Shown here: positions 1-9,229 of the stretch, piece after piece
Numbering within the stretch: position 1 is the first letter of the stretch
Layout of the letters: each line of letters begins with the position of its first letter
IMG/VR virus record: IMGVR_UViG_3300006802_000320
Location: 1-31,560 of that record
DNA length: 31,560 nt
DNA from: a virus
Reading direction: 5' to 3' (one strand)
Position numbers and translations under genes: made by a program
The notes under the pieces: model-generated
What the model saw: the letters and a program-made list of their open reading frames with translations, nothing else
The model's database searches: none
Told to the model about the DNA's origin: nothing

Positions 1-2517
1 CGGTACCAGCTTGCTCTGGTCGATGCCTTGATACTCTGGGTTGCCCTCATCGTCCACAGCATCTTTCTCGCCAGTAATAGCTTCTGGCACAATGTCAGAC
101 ACCTCATGCGCCACAAACCCGTCAACTGTTTGATCAGCGTTTGATATGAAATTAAAACGTGAGGGTTTGAGCGATTTGATGCGCGTGATGCCGTCTGTGA
201 TGCCTACTACATTTTCTTTCAAACGGTAGTCAGAGGTGGTGTTATAGGAAGTTGTAGACGCAGTAACGCTGATCGTTCCGACTTCCGTGTTCGCTTGTCT
301 AAAAGCCGCAATAGTCCCTGTTGTTGACGGCCTATTTAACAGCAAACAATCGGAATCTCTAACAAAGGTGGCAGCGCCAGTAGAAGATATACTCGCGCCC
401 GCAGTAGCGGCTGAGGTAGTTGTTTTACCCACAAGCAGATTGCCAGACGAGTCGAGATACATTTTGTTCGACTGCGCTGTAGCAAAGGCCATTTGATCAG
501 TGCTGTGCGTGTAGAATATGCGCCCTGCCCACGCAGTTGCATCGCTGAACAGAATCCCAGAATCCGTCCCTGCGATCTCAATCAATGAGGTGCTGTTTTC
601 CTCGACTGCAAGGTTCGTATTGTTGTCTGGCGTAAACCCACTTAAAGTGCTTTCACGGATATGAGTGCGACACGCTGGCGATTCCGTGCCAATGCCGACG
701 TTATTATTGGCATTGACTAACGTCATAATTGCCGAATTACCGCCATCAATAAATTGCAAATGGTCAGCGGCTCCACCGTAGGAAATTTTGAAACCGTTGC
801 TGTTATTGCCTAATCGGATTGCCGTTGCATTGCCACTACCTGTATTTGTAACTCCTCGTTTTATGTCTAACAGAACGTCTGACACACCCGTAAACGGCGT
901 AGCACCATCGGCCATTAAATTCATCAGACCTGTTGGATTATTGGTTCCCAATCCCAAATAGCCAGACGAGTCTAAAACAAGATGAAGATTACTCCCACCA
1001 TTGCCATAAACTTGCAAATCGTTGGTGTAAGTTATTTGCGAGGCATACGTCAAATTGTTATACAGTGCCAATCTGGGATTAGCTACACCATTTGCCTCTA
1101 TTTTCAATTGAGCCAGCGAACCACTTTTATATAGATGTAAAACACTGTCTGGCGAACTCGTATTGATGCCGACGCGATCTGCACTAGCGTCGATATATAG
1201 AGTGTCGCCGTCGACGGCGAGGTCTTGCGCTGAATTGATCGTCATAGCCTCAACGCCGCCACCCGTTTTAAATGACATTGTGTTGGTGCTATGATTATAT
1301 TGGACTTGACCGCTGTAGCGGTCGGTGCCTGTGGTGCCATCAGCAAACGCTAAATAGCCGCTACTACTCGTTCCGCTCGCAATCGTTATAGTAGAGTTTG
1401 CACTGGTATTAGCGACTACTAACCTTGCGTCATTATTAAAAGAGTAAGTGCTTGGAGATGATGTGCCTATGCCGACGATGCTGCTGTCCAATTTCATCGC
1501 CACAGAACCGTCACTATACCAAAAATGGTCTCCGTTGCCGAAATAATACGACTCGTCTGAGGTTAATGATGAGCCGTTATAAATTCCGCTGTAAGTGGAG
1601 TCAGAATAAAATTTAACCTTTGCGGTGTTGCTTCCTATTTCTGCTCCACCGTTGCCAGAGATTAAGCCGCTGAATGTTCCCGTAGTGCCTGTGAGTGCGC
1701 CTGTTAAGGTTGCCGTTGTGCCGCTGATCGTGCCGCCTGTGACGTTGCCGCTGATATTTCCCGTGACATCGCCAGTGACGTTACCCGTAAGATTGCCAGT
1801 TACGTTCCCTGTCAACGCACCGCTTACGCCACCAGAGGCCGTGATGAGGCCCGTAACGCCCAATGTGCCGCCCATCACTGCATTGCGGCTTAGAAAGAGG
1901 TCACGGGGGCGTGTAGCACCACTCGCGCCAATGTCGTAGGTCGCATCCGTGAATATGAGGTTGCTGGTGATGGTGCTGTTGACCGTGAGGGTGTCGGCAC
2001 TAGAGTCACCAATGGTAGTATTACCGTTGAGCGTTATGCCACCCGTTAGCGTCAGTGTGCCGCCGACACTTACATCGCCGGCAAACGTTGCTGCCTGTGC
2101 TGATGATAGCGTTAATGCTGTAGTGCCGTTTGTCCCGAGGGTAAGCGCGTTTGTTGCGTGGTTGTATGTGATAAGACCAACGTCGTTATCGCCAGAATCA
2201 CCAAACGCAATCTTGCCCGTACTGGAGCCACCCGAAAGGATCGTTATACCTGACGCCGTGCTGTTTTCAAACACAGCCTCGTCTGCATCCGACGCCGCCT
2301 GCACTGTGCCGGCAGATCCCGTGTGAACGTGCAACTGCCCGCCGTCTGCCGCAGCCAGTCCGGTTCCAATGACCAGCTCACCCAACACATACGACGCCGT
2401 GCTGTCTATGTCGCTATTGTTGATTGTGTGCGTGTATATGTTTTGAAATTCAGCGTTGAGGTCCGCAGCGGTTAGTGTCTCTCCGCTCACCCAACTCTTT
2501 AGTGCTGTAAGATTCAT
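1..2517 (-). CDS. Tail fibre/spike protein with S74 intramolecular chaperone domain (3' end cut by window)
   Basis: Read on the minus strand, an ATG at 2517 follows an in-frame TGA and a GGGAG-type ribosome site and stays open for 839 codons to the window edge. The protein begins MNLTALKSWVSGETLTAADL, an N-terminus common in phage fibres. A Gly/Thr/Asn-rich part follows, with TGNVTG and TGNLTG repeats (about 1677-1830), then many short beta-like segments containing phrases such as SSGYLGLGTNNPTG. The end carries the S74 endosialidase-chaperone signature SDYRLKENV from about residue 762, followed by DGFVAHEV and SKLVP. In that family Ser and the Lys five residues later (here S762 and K767) act in autocleavage after trimerisation. 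Inferred role: trimeric host-binding fibre folded by a C-terminal chaperone that is then released. The last part of the chaperone domain lies outside the window. Confidence 0.9.
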   Translation of the reverse strand, partial: MNLTALKSWVSGETLTAADLNAEFQNIYTHTINNSDIDSTASYVLGELVIGTGLAAADGGQLHVHTGSAGTVQAASDADEAVFENSTASGITILSGGSSTGKIAFGDSGDNDVGLITYNHATNALTLGTNGTTALTLSSAQAATFAGDVSVGGTLTLTGGITLNGNTTIGDSSADTLTVNSTITSNLIFTDATYDIGASGATRPRDLFLSRNAVMGGTLGVTGLITASGGVSGALTGNVTGNLTGNVTGDVTGNISGNVTGGTISGTTATLTGALTGTTGTFSGLISGNGGAEIGSNTAKVKFYSDSTYSGIYNGSSLTSDESYYFGNGDHFWYSDGSVAMKLDSSIVGIGTSSPSTYSFNNDARLVVANTSANSTITIASGTSSSGYLAFADGTTGTDRYSGQVQYNHSTNTMSFKTGGGVEAMTINSAQDLAVDGDTLYIDASADRVGINTSSPDSVLHLYKSGSLAQLKIEANGVANPRLALYNNLTYASQITYTNDLQVYGNGGSNLHLVLDSSGYLGLGTNNPTGLMNLMADGATPFTGVSDVLLDIKRGVTNTGSGNATAIRLGNNSNGFKISYGGAADHLQFIDGGNSAIMTLVNANNNVGIGTESPACRTHIRESTLSGFTPDNNTNLAVEENSTSLIEIAGTDSGILFSDATAWAGRIFYTHSTDQMAFATAQSNKMYLDSSGNLLVGKTTTSAATAGASISSTGAATFVRDSDCLLLNRPSTTGTIAAFRQANTEVGTISVTASTTSYNTTSDYRLKENVVGITDGITRIKSLKPSRFNFISNADQTVDGFVAHEVSDIVPEAITGEKDAVDDEGNPEYQGIDQSKLVP
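1677..1830 (-). repeat. Short TG-N/D/x-type coding repeats in the fibre gene
   Basis: A run of near-identical 12-base units encodes successive tetrapeptide-like steps (TGNV, TGNL, TGDV, SGNI) in the tail-fibre shaft. This is directly visible low-complexity coding DNA. Such stretches form extended trimeric shafts in other fibres and can change length by slippage or recombination. Confidence 0.7.
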
Positions 2518-2568
2518 TCAGCCTTTTCTCCCACGGTCTTATGATTTATTGGCCGGGCCGTGTGCCGG

Positions 2569-4590
2569 CTACTCTTCCCTTAATTGTCGCACTCCGACCT
2601 GCGAAGTCGTCCGTCCGATCAGTCTCAACATGTCATTAGGAATTGCCTGTTGGGTTTTTGTCTCGCCGAGCATGTAGCGCGCAAGCCCGGGCTTAGTCAT
2701 AAACTGCGCAATACCCACGTCGGTTACAGCCCGCGCTGCAAGGCGCGCTAACGCATCTCGCGTCTTCCCACCTTCTCTAAACATGCCTGTCAACGCATCG
2801 ACAATGTCTGACCCATACCCACCTTGAAAATTTACATAACGGGCCGTGTTGCTAAAGTTTGCCATCGACCGCTCGCCCTGCGTCATTTCTTGCAATGCCC
2901 TCGCCACGGTGCGCAACTCGTTGTATACATCTGTCCCCAGCAACGCTTCTACTGATCCCGGTCTACTCTTTTCTAACCCATCTAAGTAGTTATTGATATG
3001 TTTGCCACTTATGATCCTCTGCAGATCCTGTGGATACATACCCGATTTCATTTGATCTGATGAAATAGACCCAGCTGTTTTTAGGTTTTCAAAGAATGCG
3101 TTTATAATTGACGCCCACGCGTCTGCGCCTTCTTTCGTTATCCGCAACCCGGATGGCGTTCCCTGCTGGCCGATACTGATTTTAAAATTAATAATCTCTT
3201 CAGGCGTCATGCTCTCAAATACTGTGCGCGCAATCTGACTGCCCTTCTCATCGTTGCTCATTGCCCTGCGCACTGCCCCTGACTCTTTTACCCGAAACAA
3301 TGACTCCGCAGCGTCTGCCGCTTGACGCCCGAGCGCGTACGCTTGCGGACTGTTTGTGCCGCCACCTTGACGCAGGAACTCCATCTCGGCGTAGTGCATT
3401 GAGTCGGCAAGGTTGCGCATTTGTGTTTCAACCTTGTCGTCGAAAAATGGTATAGCCGACCGTCTATTGGAGTTTAACTCTTCGTAAATTTGAGACTTCA
3501 CTCTCCGCACGTCGTCAAACGTGCGCGCTCCCAACGCCAGCTCCATAGAGCTTGCCAGCTTGTCTATGCCGCGCACGCCTACGTTGCCCTCACGCTTGAA
3601 CAAGTCTGTATTTTCTATTGCATTCAGCGCGTTATCTATCGCCGTGCGGTCTATTGGTGCAGACCTATCTACGCCGCCTTGCGTAAAGAAGTCTGTATAC
3701 AACTTATTAATGTCACCTTGCCGTATGTCCGTTGTCGTTTCTATCGCACCGCGTATCCGCTCGCCGGTTTCTATAGCTGCGTCTGCGCTGCTGGCAGTCG
3801 GCCCGCCCTTTGAACCCGCTTTTTTCTGCAGATTGCTAATTGCTCTTTGAAACTCCCTAAAAAGCGGCTCGTCTGCTTCGCGCATAATTTCAGTTGTTAC
3901 TTGATTTGTGCGAGCGACGTTTGCCATGCCTCCTATAAATGGCGACGCGGTCCTGATTTGCGGTGGAGCAACTTTCATCATCTCTGTGCCCGCAGCCTTA
4001 TCAGCCTGACCCACAAGATCGCGGACTTGCTTCATTGCGCCTGTTTGCGCTTTCTTCGCCGCTGGCCCTTTTAGCAGCGCCGTTACACCCCGCTGCAGTA
4101 ACTCACCACCCGCTGCAAACGCGCCCTCTAACGCAGTTTGCCCTACGTCATATCCTCGCTCTGATCCTGCTTCCTTTGCCATGCCCTGTCGAAATGCATC
4201 TCCACCCACGCCACCTAACACAGTCCCGGTCCCCGGCTTTACGAACGATCCCATAATGCTCGTCACCATTGGGATCGCGTCTCCCAGCATATCGGCGAAG
4301 TCGTAAATAGTTATCTCATCCTCATCAAACTTCTTCAATCCTTGTCGCGTATTTACAAACAGCTCGCCATTTTTTATCTGTATGGCTTCGCGCGGCACGC
4401 CACGGCTCACTAATATGTCGACCTTACCTTCGGGCTCCGGATCGAGCGATGCCAACATACGATTTTTGAATTGTTTCATTAAGCCACCCAGATTTGCAGT
4501 CGCAGTAGGTGGTTCGTTTTGTATGTTTGCAGACGGCAATGCAGGCGCAGTGTATAGTTGGCGATATTGCTGTAGTTGGTTTTTAGCCAT
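2569..4590 (-). CDS. Large internal virion / DNA-ejection protein candidate (673 aa)
   Basis: ATG at 4590 overlaps the previous stop as TAATG, so it is translationally coupled to the 453-aa gene. No catalytic motif is recognised. The N-terminal 60 residues are polar. Residues about 96-180 contain Gly/Ala-rich hydrophobic stretches (for example GTGTVLGGVGGDAF and EGAFAAGGELLQRG) that could be amphipathic or membrane-active. The remainder is predicted helical with charged residues. Its place after two other helical virion proteins, at the end of the tail module and before the fibre, matches the ejection-protein slot of P22- and T7-like phages. Inference: carried in the capsid and expelled into the host envelope with the DNA. 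A purely structural tail protein is the alternative. Confidence 0.6.
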   Translation of the reverse strand: MAKNQLQQYRQLYTAPALPSANIQNEPPTATANLGGLMKQFKNRMLASLDPEPEGKVDILVSRGVPREAIQIKNGELFVNTRQGLKKFDEDEITIYDFADMLGDAIPMVTSIMGSFVKPGTGTVLGGVGGDAFRQGMAKEAGSERGYDVGQTALEGAFAAGGELLQRGVTALLKGPAAKKAQTGAMKQVRDLVGQADKAAGTEMMKVAPPQIRTASPFIGGMANVARTNQVTTEIMREADEPLFREFQRAISNLQKKAGSKGGPTASSADAAIETGERIRGAIETTTDIRQGDINKLYTDFFTQGGVDRSAPIDRTAIDNALNAIENTDLFKREGNVGVRGIDKLASSMELALGARTFDDVRRVKSQIYEELNSNRRSAIPFFDDKVETQMRNLADSMHYAEMEFLRQGGGTNSPQAYALGRQAADAAESLFRVKESGAVRRAMSNDEKGSQIARTVFESMTPEEIINFKISIGQQGTPSGLRITKEGADAWASIINAFFENLKTAGSISSDQMKSGMYPQDLQRIISGKHINNYLDGLEKSRPGSVEALLGTDVYNELRTVARALQEMTQGERSMANFSNTARYVNFQGGYGSDIVDALTGMFREGGKTRDALARLAARAVTDVGIAQFMTKPGLARYMLGETKTQQAIPNDMLRLIGRTTSQVGVRQLREE

Positions 4591-5951
4591 TAGTATGGAC
4601 CTTTTCCGCGACTAATTGCTTCTACTTCATATAGGCTTGTTATCTCACGGTTCATTTGATTTACTAATTCACCCAACGTGTTTCTGAGTTGCTCTGGTTG
4701 TGTAAATATTCCCCCTACTAATCCTTCGTAGAAATCCTGCTCGGCTTCGGTTAAGGCTGCTCCAGAGCGATAGCGTGCTACCGTGTCACGGAGGAATCCT
4801 AATTGTGTTAGGAAGTTTGCCGCTTCCGGCCCAATCGCTTCTTGCTCGCCTACTAAATAGGCCCGGGCTTTTTTTATAGCTCCCTCACTTCTCCCAAACG
4901 CTTCCTGTATTTGCCCTATTGCTTCTGGGTCAGTCAGGGTCTCTATTGCCCTCAAAGCATTCGCACGTATGGTCGTCAACTGCATGAGTTGTTTTTTCTC
5001 AGTTGCGCTAAAGTTGTATGCGTCACTTGCTGCATCAATTCGGTCTAAGAATGAACTCAACATATTTTCTGACAGGTCGTAGCCTTGCGCTTGTAATCCT
5101 GCCTCTAATGCAAGCACGCCGTCTTCATAATTTGTATTAGTCGCTTGCTTTACTGCACCGTCCAGTATGGCATTAAATTTGTCCCTTATTTGTGCTGCCT
5201 GTTCATTGTATCCTGCCACCGCCGATGTAAGCAATTCGGGGGACATCGAACCGCTTTGCTCAACTATTAATTTTTTTGCCTCGTCACCTCTAAGAAATGG
5301 GTTTAACGTAGCCACGTTACTCCCAGCATCTGCTGCAATTCGGATACGATTGCTTCCACTAAAACTTGTCCCTCCAGCCGCACGCGCTCTTTGAGCATTT
5401 GCATTGATAAGGTTTAGCTGCGCTTGCTGCGTCAGGTCATCCATACGCTGCTGCTGCGCTCCTGCACGGAAAGCAGGTGATACCATAGAGCTCGTCTCTA
5501 TAGGCGCGGCAAGTAATTCAGACGTGCCGCGCAATGCCTCATCCACTTGTATTGGCACATAGCCGCCTGCCGTTTGTGCCTGCGCACCCGCTTGCTGCTC
5601 TAACTGATTTGCAGCTGCCTGTGTTTGCAAGTCCCGCAATCTGTTTTGTGCTTGCCTGTCTTTCATGCCTCCATACAAACCGACTGCTTGCGAACCTGCG
5701 CCGGCCAATTGCCCTAACGCGCTCAAAAGGTTTGCACCTTTCCCGGGCCGAAAGTCTAACGGCACTTGATTGGCAATAGGGTTGCCCCCAAACGCACGAG
5801 AAAGGTTTGCCATTGCATTTTCTTGTTTCTGTGCGGCAGCTTGACGCCTTTGCGCTCGCTCTAAATCTTTCTGAGCGTAATAGCCAGCACCGGCGTTTGC
5901 GATGCTGCTGCCCAGCCCTAATAAAGCTGCTATTGTCATTGGTTCAGGCAT
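4590..5951 (-). CDS. Internal virion / DNA-ejection protein candidate (453 aa)
   Basis: Starts at ATG 5951 in a TAATG overlap with the upstream gene. The N-terminus MPEPMTIAALLGLGSSIANA is a Gly/Ala-rich hydrophobic segment followed by Gln/Ala/Arg-rich helix. A short hydrophobic start running into a long Gln-rich helix is typical of small internal core or pilot proteins of podoviruses. Residues about 70-110 hold a second Gly/Ala-rich patch. The rest is Ala/Gln/Glu-rich and probably helical. No enzyme motif is visible. The position among the 1092-aa repeat protein and the 673-aa protein supports an ejectosome or internal-core role. This is inferred from composition and order, not from a recognised family match. 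Confidence 0.6.
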   Translation of the reverse strand: MPEPMTIAALLGLGSSIANAGAGYYAQKDLERAQRRQAAAQKQENAMANLSRAFGGNPIANQVPLDFRPGKGANLLSALGQLAGAGSQAVGLYGGMKDRQAQNRLRDLQTQAAANQLEQQAGAQAQTAGGYVPIQVDEALRGTSELLAAPIETSSMVSPAFRAGAQQQRMDDLTQQAQLNLINANAQRARAAGGTSFSGSNRIRIAADAGSNVATLNPFLRGDEAKKLIVEQSGSMSPELLTSAVAGYNEQAAQIRDKFNAILDGAVKQATNTNYEDGVLALEAGLQAQGYDLSENMLSSFLDRIDAASDAYNFSATEKKQLMQLTTIRANALRAIETLTDPEAIGQIQEAFGRSEGAIKKARAYLVGEQEAIGPEAANFLTQLGFLRDTVARYRSGAALTEAEQDFYEGLVGGIFTQPEQLRNTLGELVNQMNREITSLYEVEAISRGKGPY

Positions 5952-8900
5952 TATCCCCCCGGCGTTACGTCTATTAATTCTTGTCCATCTGACGAATAGC
6001 GATAAATTCTGCCGTCAGCTTCGATTGTCCCATCTGCGCGCGGAACTGCCCCGGGAGGGAGCGTTGCTGAACTTCCCGGCGTAGGCAACCCTAACGCTTG
6101 CAGTATCTGATTGCGCACTGGCGTATACCCAGCAAACCCTGCATCTTGCGCCGCGAGCAACTGCACGATGTCCATGTCGCGCAACTGGCGCTCTTGTAAG
6201 TCGGCGGCGCGCTCATCGGCGTCGCTTGCAAGTCGGCGCGCCTGCGCCGCATTTAATCCCCCAACTGTCGTTGTCCCATCAACCTCGCCAAATAGTGCGT
6301 CTTCAATTGCTCTCTCAGCACGGTTTTCCGCGCCCTGCGATGCGGCGATGTCTTGATCTAAGGCGCGTGCGCGCAACGTCGTCGTAGGCGCTTGCCCATA
6401 CCCGCGTGCGTAGAAGTCGCCTGTAGCGTCAGCCTCGGACAACCTGCGCTGCAGGTCAGCCGTGCTTAAGTCAGAGGACAACGCCTGCGCTGCGCGTTGA
6501 TCCGCTGCCGACTGTAGCCCTCTGCCGGCAATCGCATTGAGTATGTCCTGCTGGGCCAACTGGGTCCTGCGCGCGTTGTCGGACATCGCAAGGTTTCGGT
6601 TGAGCTGCTGCGTTTGCAGGTCGTCTGCTGCTTGTTGCCCTGCGAGGGTTTGTATAGGACTATCTGCACCAGTCTGGACCTGACCAAACAAGATGGACTC
6701 AAGCTGCTGCTGGGCGCGTAGATCATTGGCGCGGGCGAGGTCTTCCTCCAGCCCCATCGCACGCCCAGATAACGTCTCTACCGGGGCCTGATTTGCACCA
6801 GTGAAATATTGCCCCGTTATGCCCGCCTCTGCGATGCGTCGCTGTAGATCTTGTGTCACCAGATCGGATCGCAGTGCGTCTGCTGCGCGCTGGTCCGCAG
6901 ACGCTGCCAGTTGCCGGCCCTGCGCCGCACCTGTAAGGTCTGACCCCAAAGCCTGCGTTGCCCGTAAATCAGCCGCTTGCGATAGCCGGCGCTGTAAGTC
7001 TTGCGTGATGAGATCGCTATCCAACGCCCGCCCAGCGCGTTGATCTGCAGTATTTGCCAGTGCGCGTTGCTGGGAAGCCGTTGCGAGGTCTGAGCCCAGC
7101 GCCTGCTGTGCGCGAAGATCCGCACGTCCCGCCAGCGCGCGTTGCTGCGCTGCGCTGGTAAGGTCCGAACCGAGCGCCTGTGCCGCCCGCTCGTCGCCAG
7201 CAAGCGACAAGCGTCTCTGTAGGTCTGCCGTAACAAGATCGGACTGTAGACCCCTCTCAGCACGGCTGGCGTCGTCCATTGCCAACTGACGATTAAGACG
7301 ATCCGTCTCCAGCGCCGATAGCTGACCCTGCCGTCCGTATACGTCAGTCAGAGCCTGCCGCTGCATCTCCTGATCGACGATACCCATCTGGTCTCGTCGG
7401 CTCTGCAGCCCCAACGCCTGCGACACCGCATCCCCGGCAAGCCCTGACTCCAACGCAGCGCGCTGATCGTATTGAGATGCCAGTCCTGCCACATCGCCTA
7501 TGGCTGCGCGCGCCAGATCCTCATTGGCGAGCCTTAGATTGTCGCGCCGACCCTCAAAGTTGAGTGCGTCTGCCAGTGCCTGCGTCTGCAGGTCATATCC
7601 CAGCGCGTTAATATCATTGAGCGTGCGCTCACGCGAGCCGATAAAGTCTCCCAGCGCCTCTGCCGTATCGCCGCTCCGCAACACGCCCATGCGGTTAAGG
7701 TTTTCACGCAACTGCTCCTGCTGCTGCCGGGACCGCTCAAGAAAATCTGCGCGCTGCTGCTCAACCAACGGATTACTGCCACCCATCAAGCGATCCATAA
7801 TGACCTGCTGCGCCTGATTGGTCAGGTCCGTGTCGAGTGTTACGCCGCTATTCGACAGGCGGTTCCGCGCCGCGACCATAGCCGAGTCCAGATCCGCGCT
7901 GGAGCCCAACTGATTGCCCGCAAGACGATCCAATACATTCTGCTCGGCTGCGCCAACCATCGGCGTGTCCGTATTAACCAGCTTGCCTGCCCGCACCCTA
8001 TCCAGTAGCGCCTGATCCGCAGTAGCTGCCGCCCGGTCTGCTAACGTGCTGCCGACAGGCGTGCCGGTTCCAACCTTGAGCGCGTCGTCCAACCCGAGCG
8101 TGCTATAGGGCGTTGCCACGCCCGTCCCAGCCGACTGAGCTGTAGCACCGGATAACTCAGGCGTGCTAACTTCGGACAATCCCGCTGCGGCTTGATTGAA
8201 ATCACCAACGGCAGCCCCGGGCTGTAAGCCCAGCCTCGCCATTGCGTCAGCCATTGTCTCGCCAGACACGCTACCCAGACCTGCTGCGGTTTGGTTTTGT
8301 TCACCAACGGCAGTCCCGGGCTGTACACCCAGCCTCGCCATTGCATCGGCCATTGTCTCACCTGCAACACTACCCAATCCTGCTGCGGTTTGATTCTGTT
8401 CGCCTATTGCCGCCCCGGGGTTTATGCCCAGTCGCGCCATTGCATCGGCCATAGACTCACTTCCGCTCATCCCGCTGCCGCCAGTGGGAATGCCGGGCCC
8501 ACCCTCATATCCAGTCATGTCTAACGGCTCATTGGCTGACTGAGGTGCTACAGTTTGCACTGGCGATTGCGAAAAGTATTCACGGTAGGCGGCGTTGGGA
8601 TCATATGTTGCAACTGCTGTCTGCACTGGAGCTGTCCCGAAATTGTCCCGGTATTGCCGGTTCGGATCAGCCACCGTTGTCTGCACTGGTGCTTTTGTAA
8701 ATGCCGCTCGGTAATCCGCATTCGGATCGCTCGTGGGCGTTGGCGTAGTTGTCTGCACTGCGCCACTGCTAAAGGCATCACGGTATTGCTGGTTCGGATC
8801 AGCCACCGTCGTTTGGACGGGCGATTGGCTAAACTGCTCCCTATATGCATCATTGCCTGCCATCGAACCCGTTGCAGATGCACTGCTTGTTGGCCCCCTA

Positions 8901-9229
8901 TTCATGACCTGACCAGCATTACCACCCATAACAAATTTGGTATTAGCAGCACCTTGTGGCACACCCGGCGTCATGCCCCCCATTGCATCAGCCATGCTTC
9001 TGCCGGCAAACGGATTGGCTCCGCTCTGCTGTGTTGTATTTTGCATCACTGCAGCTGTGTTTGCTGCGCCAATAGGCCCAGTATTTAACCCCAACGCGCT
9101 ATACACAGCTGCCATGCTATTTTGGCCGCTACCACTGCCTGTCATGCTGAAATAATCCGCTGCAGACATTTGTTGCTTAGGTTTGGTGTAGTTATATGGG
9201 TTCATGTTTGCCGGCCCGTACATATTCAT
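5951..9229 (-). CDS. Repeat-rich 1092-aa internal virion protein candidate
   Basis: ATG at 9229 overlaps the stop of the gp10-like gene as TAATG; a second in-frame ATG lies two codons later. Three repeat families are visible. Residues 127-229 hold five copies of about 20-24 aa built on DPNxxYRxxF...PVQT. Residues 257-355 hold three copies of 33 aa beginning ETMADAMARLG. Residues 656-805 hold six tandem 25-aa units of the form RAxxALxSDLxTxxLQRRLx, with a seventh at 912-936. About 100 residues from 781 are also loosely duplicated from 912. The 25-aa units look strongly helical. No catalytic residues are recognised. Inferred role: elongated internal virion or ejection protein, or a ruler-like core component. 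Confidence 0.6.
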   Translation of the reverse strand: MNMYGPANMNPYNYTKPKQQMSAADYFSMTGSGSGQNSMAAVYSALGLNTGPIGAANTAAVMQNTTQQSGANPFAGRSMADAMGGMTPGVPQGAANTKFVMGGNAGQVMNRGPTSSASATGSMAGNDAYREQFSQSPVQTTVADPNQQYRDAFSSGAVQTTTPTPTSDPNADYRAAFTKAPVQTTVADPNRQYRDNFGTAPVQTAVATYDPNAAYREYFSQSPVQTVAPQSANEPLDMTGYEGGPGIPTGGSGMSGSESMADAMARLGINPGAAIGEQNQTAAGLGSVAGETMADAMARLGVQPGTAVGEQNQTAAGLGSVSGETMADAMARLGLQPGAAVGDFNQAAAGLSEVSTPELSGATAQSAGTGVATPYSTLGLDDALKVGTGTPVGSTLADRAAATADQALLDRVRAGKLVNTDTPMVGAAEQNVLDRLAGNQLGSSADLDSAMVAARNRLSNSGVTLDTDLTNQAQQVIMDRLMGGSNPLVEQQRADFLERSRQQQEQLRENLNRMGVLRSGDTAEALGDFIGSRERTLNDINALGYDLQTQALADALNFEGRRDNLRLANEDLARAAIGDVAGLASQYDQRAALESGLAGDAVSQALGLQSRRDQMGIVDQEMQRQALTDVYGRQGQLSALETDRLNRQLAMDDASRAERGLQSDLVTADLQRRLSLAGDERAAQALGSDLTSAAQQRALAGRADLRAQQALGSDLATASQQRALANTADQRAGRALDSDLITQDLQRRLSQAADLRATQALGSDLTGAAQGRQLAASADQRAADALRSDLVTQDLQRRIAEAGITGQYFTGANQAPVETLSGRAMGLEEDLARANDLRAQQQLESILFGQVQTGADSPIQTLAGQQAADDLQTQQLNRNLAMSDNARRTQLAQQDILNAIAGRGLQSAADQRAAQALSSDLSTADLQRRLSEADATGDFYARGYGQAPTTTLRARALDQDIAASQGAENRAERAIEDALFGEVDGTTTVGGLNAAQARRLASDADERAADLQERQLRDMDIVQLLAAQDAGFAGYTPVRNQILQALGLPTPGSSATLPPGAVPRADGTIEADGRIYRYSSDGQELIDVTPGG
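6815..7264 (-). repeat. Six tandem 75-bp coding repeats (25-aa helical units)
   Basis: Six consecutive 25-codon units encode residues 656-805 of the 1092-aa protein. Each starts RA and contains SDL near the middle, and the DNA is similar but not identical. A seventh divergent unit lies at about 6422-6496. The constant period suggests expansion by unequal crossing-over followed by drift. Confidence 0.8.
8165..8461 (-). repeat. Three tandem 99-bp coding repeats
   Basis: Three direct repeats of 99 bp encode 33-aa units starting (E/S)xMADAMARLG and ending in AAGLG-type residues (residues 257-355 of the 1092-aa protein). The third copy is the most diverged. A partial related motif, GRSMADAMGG, occurs earlier, near residue 77. 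Confidence 0.8.
8543..8851 (-). repeat. Five imperfect coding repeats, DPNxxYRxxF...PVQT
   Basis: Five imperfect units of about 60-72 bp encode residues 127-229 of the 1092-aa protein. Four begin DPN; the first lacks DP. All share a YR pair, a Phe and a terminal VQT. Confidence 0.75.

Noticed and set aside
6815-8461. CRISPR array
   Set aside because: The regular repeats are in-frame coding units of one protein and have no unique spacers between identical repeats.
8555-9088. 177-codon plus-strand frame
   Set aside because: Antisense to the repeat-rich virion gene; Cys/Arg-rich product repeats only because the real gene repeats.
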